Source: Pseudomonas hamedanensis (GTDB taxonomy: Bacteria > Pseudomonadota > Gammaproteobacteria > Pseudomonadales > Pseudomonadaceae). Taken from it: a DNA stretch of 64,000 bases. Shown here one piece after another: positions 46,303 to 54,900 of this stretch. The notes beneath the pieces were generated by a model, which was not told where the DNA came from, made no database searches, and saw only the letters and a list, made by a program, of their open reading frames with translations. Position 1 is the stretch's first letter. Every line of letters starts with the position of its first letter. The position numbers and the translations under genes were made by a program. The stretch covers positions 3,374,001 through 3,438,000 of the forward strand of contig NZ_CP077091.1 of assembly GCF_014268595.2 (NCBI RefSeq), given 5' to 3'.

Positions 46303-46534
46303 GTCGACGACCGGTGTTGAAGTGAAAAATCGCGGGCGCGGAATATAGCACAAATTTTGACCAATTCCGACGGCAATGGTCGGTTTCTCGATGAAGCCGC
46401 CCGCCACGTCAAACTGCCCGGAAGATGACACGTTTTACCGGAACGCACGACACACAGAACGGCAAGGAAGCCGACCACCCGTCGATATCCGTTTGTGCGG
46501 ATATCACGGCGTGAACGTTAAAGGATGACAGGCA
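46303..46534. promoter_or_regulatory. Divergent promoter region with perfect hairpin before the effector-like genes
   Basis: GATATCCG (46484-46491), loop TTTGTG, CGGATATC (46498-46505) is a perfect 8-bp inverted repeat ending 29 bases before the first effector-like ATG. It could be an operator or a 5' leader hairpin. I looked for a HrpL (GGAACC-N15/16-CCAC) box and for a sigma-54 promoter here and found neither. AAAGGA precedes the ATG by nine bases. Confidence 0.5.
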
Positions 46535-49222
46535 ATGCCACTGAAACCGCCCGCTCGGGGCAAAACCACTGTCGAGGTGCACGTCCAGCCCAGGCCCGGT
46601 CCCGACAGCCCGACAATCCGGCCCGATTATCCGTCGCCTCACGGCGGCGGGTCGGTGCACTGGATTCCCACACGGACGTCGACAGGCGGCCGGACAACCG
46701 CGGGTACCGACCTTGACGCCATCACGCCTGCGCCTGCGCGGGTCACGGTCAACGCCACAACCGAACCCGGGCCTGCACCTGCGATGGTTGCACGTCCGTT
46801 GAAGGATTACTGGATACACCCCTCGATCGTGCTGCCGGCCCCGAATGCCGACGGTATTTCGGTTTACAGGGGACGCCACTACGTGAACGTGCCAGAAAAT
46901 GGCGCCGTACAGGTGGCTCTGGACCCTGTCTCCGGCCTCTACCAGGCGAAGCTGCCCAACGAGCTGAACCCTTCCGGGCCGAAGCTGCAATCCGATCCCG
47001 AAAGCAGAGTCTGGCGACCGGTCGAACAATTGTCGCCCGCGACCTACCCGTTATCTGCGGCACGCTTGCAACGATTTCGCAGCGACCTCGATGTCAGCGA
47101 CCTGGAACCGGACAGTCATGGCCTGTATTCCACCAACGGGAAACTTTACGCGGTTATCGAGAACCACACCTATCAGATGCTGCACGATCTTGACGCGTCG
47201 TCGCCGCACACGACAGTGATGCGCATCGTCCGCCCGGAAGACCCGATCGCCACGCACGAGCACAATGTGTATGTCGCAACACGTGACGGCAGCTCGGAGC
47301 CGGTCGTTTTCGACTCTCGCCACGGTTGGCAGGGCATTGTTGTGCCAGGTGCCGCCGGAATGCGGCGCAGTGCAGCGCCCGAACAATTAATAGTTCAGCG
47401 CCTGGAAGCGGCGAGCAAGCTTGAACAATTCACCGAGACCATCAATAAAGATCACGATGAAAATCAGCGACTGATAGCTGCATGGATGACCGCAAGGGAT
47501 TCACAAGGCAATCGAGCCGACATCGTCAAAAACGAAAAACAGGCACTGCGTGAGCGCAAATCACACAATAAGCAAGAGCTGGCGAGGCTTGATGAGGCCT
47601 ATAACTACTACACAGACAACAAGTCCGTCATAAAGGCTCTCATTACAGAAGCCGTCTACAACCAGAGCGTCATTGCGCTGCAAAAAAGGCAAATGCTCGC
47701 CTATCAACAACTGGTCGAATGCAGCCTGACGCGCCGGGCACTCGAGGGCCCTTTGCTCGACGTCCACCCAGACAGGCTCCAGGGGACCATAGACTTCCTG
47801 ACCCGGATAATCAGCCGGATGAAGGCGCGACAAAGGATTGCCGATAATCTGATTAAAAAATGGCGGCTCTCGCCTGACGACTTGAGTGGCGACATCCTTT
47901 CACCCATGGATACTCATAACGTCGTCGCTTCGTGGGTCCTGGCCAAAAGCCTGACGCTGGACAACCCCCAATCGACCGGTACCGCCCCGCAGGCTTCTGA
48001 GCTGGCGGCGCAGTTTGGTCAGGCAACGTTTATATATGGCGCACTCGACAGGATTCCAGACGGCTCGCGCCCTGCCGTTCTGAGCGAGCTGTCGGGGCAA
48101 TGCGCCGCCATCCGCGACTGGTACGAACGACTGGACCTGGCACCTGGCCCGCAACAACTCGCCTCACGCGATGAAATTATCACGCAACTGGAGCTGTTCG
48201 AAGAAACGCTCGCGCATCGCCTGAAACGCTATCACGAGAAACAGACTGAGCGTCCAGCGCTGCCCTTCCACGAACAACCAATTGATTTCGACTTCATCCC
48301 GCCACAAGACAGAAGCGGCACCGCCCCCCGGCCCAGGCGTATTTTTCGAGCCAAAAAGCACGGCGTCTACAAGATCAATGTCGGCGAATCACGACACACT
48401 GCGCAGGGCGAAGAGATTATTGAGGTCCGCAATCCTCTTAACCCCGATCAGCCTTTACAGACCTATGAACGAAGGGCCGGCGAATGGCAACCGGTGCGCA
48501 CGCCCACGCAAAAGGAGCTGTCAACGCTGATCCAGGAAGCCCGCCAGCATCTGGCGCAGTCGGACGCGCATGTACAGGCGGCCCTGAACGAAGAGCGCCG
48601 GAAAAACAATCCGGACAACATCGTCGAAATGCTCGAGAGCAAAGCTAATGTGCTGGATGACCTGGTCCTGGAGCTTCAGCTTTTTGAGCAGACCGACCCT
48701 AATGCCGGCGACCTGATACGAAGCTTGAAGGGAGACGGTAAGCGCCTGCGCCAGGAAGGCGAAAACATTCGCCTGCGGATCTACAAGGACAAAAACTTTT
48801 TGAGCGCCGAACGGCTGATTTATCTGATCGACAAGGGACAGGTTCGTGTAGTTGAAAACCACCACCGGTCACCACGAGGCAAGGGCCAGAGCAAAGAGTT
48901 TCTCGACATCTACTCAATCCACGATGTCACCGATGGCAAAGCGCTCTGGCAAGCGCATTTTCACTACGCGACCCAGCATGCCCCAAAGTCGGACTTCAAC
49001 GTGCGCGGCGCTCACCTGAAAATCCTTGAGCAGAGTCAGAAAGGGCGTTTATCACAACGCAAAGAAGAAATGGAAGGCCGCAAACACACCCCCATCTGGC
49101 GCGAACAACTCGACGGACGCACCGCGCAAAGAATTTTCGATCTGGCGGTGCCTCCCCGAGCCGGTGAAGCCTCCACTTCTTCGCAAACGACACACAACCC
49201 ACGCGGTCCAGTCGCCGATTGA
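46535..49222 (+). CDS. Giant effector-like protein 1 (N-module plus HFHY C-terminal domain)
   Basis: 895 aa, no signal peptide or transmembrane helix. Residues 1-90 are disordered, rich in Pro, Thr and Gly, ending in a DLDAITPAPARVTVNA motif. Residues 91-278 hold a two-part beta module (Y+GRHYVNV...VWRPV, then GLYSTNGKLYAVIENHTYQ and ending GMRR). Residues 280-570 are helical. Residues 600-655 return to a similar beta unit (IFRAKKHGVYKINVGE), 655-750 are helical, and 755-872 form a conserved C-terminal region with LDIYSI, HFHY, GAHLK and IWREQLDGRTAQRIFDL. It resembles, from memory, large toxin-like (dermonecrotic/DUF6543-type) Pseudomonas proteins. Function not known; first gene of a three-gene set. 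Confidence 0.8.
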   Translation: MPLKPPARGKTTVEVHVQPRPGPDSPTIRPDYPSPHGGGSVHWIPTRTSTGGRTTAGTDLDAITPAPARVTVNATTEPGPAPAMVARPLKDYWIHPSIVLPAPNADGISVYRGRHYVNVPENGAVQVALDPVSGLYQAKLPNELNPSGPKLQSDPESRVWRPVEQLSPATYPLSAARLQRFRSDLDVSDLEPDSHGLYSTNGKLYAVIENHTYQMLHDLDASSPHTTVMRIVRPEDPIATHEHNVYVATRDGSSEPVVFDSRHGWQGIVVPGAAGMRRSAAPEQLIVQRLEAASKLEQFTETINKDHDENQRLIAAWMTARDSQGNRADIVKNEKQALRERKSHNKQELARLDEAYNYYTDNKSVIKALITEAVYNQSVIALQKRQMLAYQQLVECSLTRRALEGPLLDVHPDRLQGTIDFLTRIISRMKARQRIADNLIKKWRLSPDDLSGDILSPMDTHNVVASWVLAKSLTLDNPQSTGTAPQASELAAQFGQATFIYGALDRIPDGSRPAVLSELSGQCAAIRDWYERLDLAPGPQQLASRDEIITQLELFEETLAHRLKRYHEKQTERPALPFHEQPIDFDFIPPQDRSGTAPRPRRIFRAKKHGVYKINVGESRHTAQGEEIIEVRNPLNPDQPLQTYERRAGEWQPVRTPTQKELSTLIQEARQHLAQSDAHVQAALNEERRKNNPDNIVEMLESKANVLDDLVLELQLFEQTDPNAGDLIRSLKGDGKRLRQEGENIRLRIYKDKNFLSAERLIYLIDKGQVRVVENHHRSPRGKGQSKEFLDIYSIHDVTDGKALWQAHFHYATQHAPKSDFNVRGAHLKILEQSQKGRLSQRKEEMEGRKHTPIWREQLDGRTAQRIFDLAVPPRAGEASTSSQTTHNPRGPVAD

Positions 49223-49262
49223 ACGGCGCTGATGCAATCATTGTTTCAAGGATGAACAACAC

Positions 49263-51845
49263 ATGGCAGTAAAGCCCTCCACCCGAGTCAATGTCTCGGT
49301 CGATGTCCACGCGCCACCGAAGAACCCGGTCGACGGGCATCTGTCCGACACGCCGGTCCGCACCGGCCCTGGCCTGACCACGACGACACGCAATCCGCCA
49401 CGCACGGACAGCCCGACCGGAACCGCTGACCTGGATGCCATCCTGCCCGCACCGGCAGTAACGGTCAGCGAGCAGCCCCTGACCGTTACGCCTCCGACAT
49501 CCCCGACGGCGCCGCTGGAGCAATACACACTCAGTGCAAACGCTGCATTGCCGAGCGCCGATGTCGAGGGCTTCAGGACTTTCAAGGGACGCCGCTACGT
49601 CGACCTGAACGACGGCCGTGTCGTACAAGTAGCACAAGACCCGGACACGGGGCTGTACCGGGCCAGACTGCCGAGCGAACTCACGCCTTCGGGACCGACG
49701 CTGATTCGCGATCGTGACAGCAGGCGCTGGAGATCGATGAATGACAACGATGCCATCGCACCATTGACCGGCACACGTCTGCAGGCCTTCGTCACGGACC
49801 TGGACTTCAGCACTGCCACTGCCGACAGCGACGGCGTGTTCCACCATGACGGCAAGCTTTACGTGGTTATCGACAACCGCGGTTATCAGGTCTTGCAGGA
49901 TCTCGATGCGTCCACGCCGGCGCAAAAAGTCTGGCGTATCGCCCGGTCCCCAGATCCGGTCGCGGCCGACAGTAGCAACGTCTATCACGCCAGTCGAATT
50001 GGCCAAACGCTGGCCATTACGCGCAATCCGGCCCACATCTGGGTCGCTGCCCACCCCGGACTCAACGGTGGCATGCGGCGTAATCCACAACCGCAAGTGA
50101 GCGTCGCCGAGCTGCAAATCATGTACACGGCCATGGCCGCGGCCCACGGTGACTTGAAGCACTCGGCGGCCCGGTACAACACGCTTTTCGCCGAGTCACG
50201 GCAACAGGCCGAGGGTAGTGACGCGAAGACCGCCGCGCTGGTCGCCGTCGAGATACAGCTGATCAAGCACGTCAAACTCCAGACCACCTTCGTACAGTCG
50301 TTTATCGACAACAAGGACGGCCTGATCCGCGTTAAAACCAGAGCCCTCTACAACGAAGAATTGCACACCTTCCAGCTGGAGCGAGTCGAGTACCTCAACC
50401 GGTTGATGGCGGTGATGGATTTGAGGATCAGGCCCACGGTCACGGCACTGACCGCTGACAACTTCAAGAAAATCATCACACACATGAACAAGAAGCTGAA
50501 GCTGCTCGAAGACCGCCAAGGGGTCATCGATCAGTTGAGCAAAGCCGCCCCGCGCACCAGTTTTCAGTTCGACGAAGATTTCAACGCTGTTCCGGGCTTC
50601 GACCTGGTCAACCGTAACAAGCTGACCGCCTATCTTTGTCTACTCTCGGACAATCCCGAGAACCCGCCGGCAAAAGGCATGCAAACCTTGCTGGCGATTG
50701 ACCTGTTCGCCAACGATCTGAACAACATTGCCGAACCGCAACAGCCAATGGCACTGATGCTGGCCGACAGTCAGATCAGGGCGGAAAAACAGCACTTTGC
50801 GTCACTGCTGTCCTCCGCCAGCCCTGAGAACGCGGGGTATATCAAAGAGATCATCAGTCTTATCGAGCCTTTCGAGCAGCGCATCGACAGCAAACTGAGC
50901 GATATCTTCGCCACGTTCCGCCGCCGTGGCGAGCCACTCAGCCTCGATCAGGATATCGACTTCGACTTTGTTCCCAGGCAGACGCTCAGCACCGAAACGG
51001 CGACGCCCGCCCCTGCGCGCAAAGTCTTTCGCACGCGCCAGCACGGTCTTTACAAAGTGCTGGTGGGTGAAAAGGAAGTCGCTGCGGATGGCAACATCAC
51101 CGTCAAAGTGGCGGATCCGTTCCGCCCCGATGGCCAGCCGCAGCGCTACGAAAAACGTCAGGGCGAATGGCTGCCGGTGCGTCCGCAGACTGCCGAAACG
51201 CCCAAGCCCCTGCTTGTTGCGCAGGCGCACCGTTTGCTCAGCGACGTCGCCGGCCACCTTGCCGAGGCCAAGACTCGGGAATCGCGACATGACAATCCCA
51301 CGGACATTCTCGAATACCTGGGCAAGGCCGCCGACCGGCTCAGTGAGCATGCTCATCAGTTAGCCCATCACCCGGAGGCCGCCGCTGACGCTGAGCTCAC
51401 GAGCCTCACCGATCGTCTGCGCAGCGCAGGCGATTCGCTGAGCGCCGAAGGCCAACGGGTTCTGGTGCGCATGTACAAAAACCGGGACGTGCTGGACATC
51501 ATGCGCCTGAACTATCTACTCGATCATGCAGCACTCAGCGTGACCTGCACCGTAGAGCGCAAACAAATCGGCAAAGGCCGCGACAAGTCGTTCCTGGACG
51601 TTTATTCCATCAGCGACCGCGCCGATGACGCGCCACTGTGGGAAGCGCATTTCCACTATGACAAACACGACAGCCTGGCCCTCAACTTCACGGTCAAGGG
51701 CGGGCACCTCAAAACGCTTGAACAGGCCGGACGGGGCGCATCCTCCCAGCGCCGGGATGAGCAGGCCGGTCTGCCCCATGTGGCGATCTGGCGCGAAACG
51801 ATCGACGGTCGCACGGCCCGCAAAATATTCGATCTGGCGACATGA
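49263..51845 (+). CDS. Giant effector-like protein 2, paralogue of protein 1
   Basis: 860 aa with the layout of protein 1: Pro/Thr-rich N-terminus (1-85) with the DLDAILPAPAVTV motif, beta module (86-273, RTFKGRRYVDL ... GMRR), divergent helical middle (275-565), then IDFDFVPRQ, a beta unit (KVFRTRQHGLYKVLVGE, about 587-640), helices, and the C-terminal region with FLDVYSI, HFHY, GGHLKTLEQ and IWRETIDGRTARKIFDLA up to the last residue. Ends are far more conserved than the middle, as expected of polymorphic toxins or effectors. AAGGA is ten bases before the ATG; 40 bases after gene 1, so same transcript. Activity unknown. Confidence 0.8.
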   Translation: MAVKPSTRVNVSVDVHAPPKNPVDGHLSDTPVRTGPGLTTTTRNPPRTDSPTGTADLDAILPAPAVTVSEQPLTVTPPTSPTAPLEQYTLSANAALPSADVEGFRTFKGRRYVDLNDGRVVQVAQDPDTGLYRARLPSELTPSGPTLIRDRDSRRWRSMNDNDAIAPLTGTRLQAFVTDLDFSTATADSDGVFHHDGKLYVVIDNRGYQVLQDLDASTPAQKVWRIARSPDPVAADSSNVYHASRIGQTLAITRNPAHIWVAAHPGLNGGMRRNPQPQVSVAELQIMYTAMAAAHGDLKHSAARYNTLFAESRQQAEGSDAKTAALVAVEIQLIKHVKLQTTFVQSFIDNKDGLIRVKTRALYNEELHTFQLERVEYLNRLMAVMDLRIRPTVTALTADNFKKIITHMNKKLKLLEDRQGVIDQLSKAAPRTSFQFDEDFNAVPGFDLVNRNKLTAYLCLLSDNPENPPAKGMQTLLAIDLFANDLNNIAEPQQPMALMLADSQIRAEKQHFASLLSSASPENAGYIKEIISLIEPFEQRIDSKLSDIFATFRRRGEPLSLDQDIDFDFVPRQTLSTETATPAPARKVFRTRQHGLYKVLVGEKEVAADGNITVKVADPFRPDGQPQRYEKRQGEWLPVRPQTAETPKPLLVAQAHRLLSDVAGHLAEAKTRESRHDNPTDILEYLGKAADRLSEHAHQLAHHPEAAADAELTSLTDRLRSAGDSLSAEGQRVLVRMYKNRDVLDIMRLNYLLDHAALSVTCTVERKQIGKGRDKSFLDVYSISDRADDAPLWEAHFHYDKHDSLALNFTVKGGHLKTLEQAGRGASSQRRDEQAGLPHVAIWRETIDGRTARKIFDLAT

Positions 51846-51968
51846 AGTCGCCAGGCATGTAACCAGCCGATTCAGCCCTGCAGTGCTGACGTCGAACATC
51901 AGGCAATGACGCCGAATGTCCCTTCAGTGCGCCACTCGCGCAACTGACGGGACCATCTTTTCAAGGAC

Positions 51969-54900
51969 ATGAAAGTGAAAAACAAACCACCCGTCAGAGA
52001 GACCACCACAGTCGAAGTCAGCCCGTCGGTGACGACACGGCCCATCCCCCATTCGCGGGAATTCGACCCCCACGCGCGGACAGACACGGGTTCACTTGCC
52101 ATTTCACGCGAGAATCTGCCGACATCGACAAGGACCGCTAACGAGGCCGAGCTGGATGCCATCCTTCCCGCGCCGCGAGTGACCGTCAACGAATTCGATC
52201 CGCCCGCACAACCGCCTGCCACGCCTGCACCACAACCCCTTGAACACTACCGGGTACCTGCCACCGCACGGCTTCCAGCTCCCGACGAACGAGGCCTGCG
52301 GACATTCAAGGGACGCCACTATGTCGACTTGCCCGACGGCTTGGTCGTACAGGTCGCGACGGACGCGCAAACGGGTCTGGTACGCGCCACCTTGGCCAAC
52401 GAACGACTACCCTCCGGCCCGGAGCTGGTGCGCGATGCCATCAGCGGACGCTGGGAAGTGCGCAGCGACCTGGAGCCGATCCTCTTCCCGCTGTCCGCAA
52501 GTCGGCTGGAAGCGTTCCGGACTGCACTGGATTTTACCGGCGTCGAACCTGGCGGCGACGGTACGTTTCACCACGATAACAAGCTCTATGTGGTCATCGG
52601 TGAGCACGCCTATCAGGTTCTGCACGATGCTGACTCGTCATCACCGTCAGTACCGGTGCTGCGGATCGTGCGCACTGAAGATCCGGTTGCCCATGACGAA
52701 GGCAACCGGTACGTGGCCTCCCGCCCGGGTCGCTCGCAAGCGATCGTTCGCGACCCTCGCGACGGCTGGGTCGGCGTCAACGTGGCAGGGGTTGGCGGCA
52801 TGCGCCGTGGCGAACCGCAACGAACGCTGTCGCAACGACTGGCGGACCGGTTTGCCACGCTTGCCAACCGCCTGCACAGCCCGGAGTCGCGCGTGCGAAA
52901 GCTGTTTCCGACGTTTGACGAGCAGCAGATCGCTGCCTATGTGCGTTCGCTGGGGGACGATGTCGCAGGTGCACTGACGCGGCGTGAAGCCGATTACAAA
53001 ACCCTGAAAAACGCTCTGCAGGACTGGACCGGGACCAACGCGCAATCGCCGGCCATCAAGGCGTGGGCGCAACGGGTTGCGCTGGAGATCAAACGCTGCT
53101 GGCGCCATGAGACCGGCGCAATCCTGAAGCTGACTGGCGCCAGCGCGACGCTGCCGGCACTGACAGCAGATTTCAGCCACGTGCGCACGCTGGAGCTGAA
53201 CGGGATCCTTTGGTCAGGCACTGGCGAAACGTTTCTTAACGGTTTTTCCGGCCTGCAACGCCTGTCCATCACCGATTGCGGACTGGATAAGCTGCCCGCT
53301 GCCATGACCGGAATGCCCGATCTGCAGACGCTGGATCTGCATGCCAATCGCCTGGAGCTCGACGAACAATCCGCCGCCGCCCTGGGCACGATGGTGACTC
53401 TGGAGCACATCGACCTGTCCGCTAACCCGTTGGGCAGACACCCTGACTTCAGCGCCATGTCGCGACTCAAGACACTGAATCTGCGTAGCACGCAATTGGA
53501 GCAATGGCCCATCGGCCTGACGCAGCACAGCGGCCTCGAGCGGCTCGACCTGCGCGACAATCTTCTGCGCGAGGTGCCTGAGGCACTCGTCGCGCCGGCT
53601 GCTGATCAGTTTGAACGGATCTACCGGATCAACGCCGTCACGCTGATCGAACGCAACGATTTTCCTGCCGGTTACTGGAAAACGCTGGAAGCATTCTGGC
53701 AACGCGTGGCAGCCGCCCCGTCGCATCCGGGCATCGACCCCCTGCCGGGCGCGTTCAGACTCGACAGTGACATTCCCGAAGTGGCGATTGTGCAACGGCT
53801 GTATCCGGATAAAACCCCGCAAGAGGCCAGAGCCTACTTAATCGCCTTGGGCGACGATGCAGATACGCTCCTGGCGCAACGGATCGAACAACTGGATTTG
53901 CTCGAATCTCAGTTGCAAGGTTATGTCGCGGCCCAAGAGACCGGCACGGCCAGCGGCAGCCCGGGCGAAACATCGGCACGACGCGTCGCCCGGATCATCA
54001 AGGCATGCTGGCTCGACGATTCCGTGCAAACGTTGAGGATCACCGCAGGCAGCGGTCCGCTCCCAGCGTTGACGCTGGACTTCAGCCATGTAAAGCGACT
54101 CGACCTCTTGTCCATCACCTGGTCGGATGACGCCGACACTTTTCTCGGCAACTTTGCCAATCTGGAGCAGCTGTCCATCAACCAGTGCGGGCTGAAGACG
54201 TTACCCGCCGTGGTGGGTGGAATGCACTCTCTGCGCCGCCTGGACCTGAGCGCCAACCGCATTGAACTGGATGAGCCAGGCGCGGCCACACTCAGCGCGC
54301 TGAGCCGTCTGACGATCATCGATCTGTCCCATAACCCGTCACTCGATCTGTGTCCGGATTTCAGCGCGATGGCTGGCTTGATTTCGGTGAACATGAACAA
54401 CACCGGCATCCGTCATTGGCCGACCGGGCTGGAGGACAAATCTGCCCTGACGGGCCTGGACCTGCGCAATAACCGCTTGCGGGAGGTGCCAGGCCATCTG
54501 CTTGAGCCGACGCTTGAAAAAATGCCAGGCATCGCCCGGATAAACGGCGCGACACTGCTGCTGGGCAACGATTTCCCGTCCGACTACTGGCGCCACTTCG
54601 ACGCCTACTGGCGCCAACTGAGCGACGCCTATCCGGAGCTGATGGACCCTCTACGTCCTGATGCCTTCGACAGTGAAAACTCGCTGGCGCAGCGCTATAA
54701 AAAACTGTTCCCGGCTAAAAGCATCAAGGCCTGCCGGGAGTTCCTCTGGAATCTGGAAGCGGATAGCGTCAACGGGCGGCTGGAGGCTCTGGAACAGGAG
54801 TTCGGCCAGTTGAAAAGTCAGCTCGATGATTGGGTATTTTCCGGAGGCGGCAATCGCCAGCGCTACGTTCGCGCCAATCAGTTACAGATCAACGCTCAGA

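Noticed and set aside
46303..46534. HrpL-type promoter upstream of the effector cassette
   Set aside because: A GGAAC at 46440-46444 and CCAC at 46475-46478 exist but are 30 bases apart instead of 15-16; another GAAC gives 13. No acceptable box.
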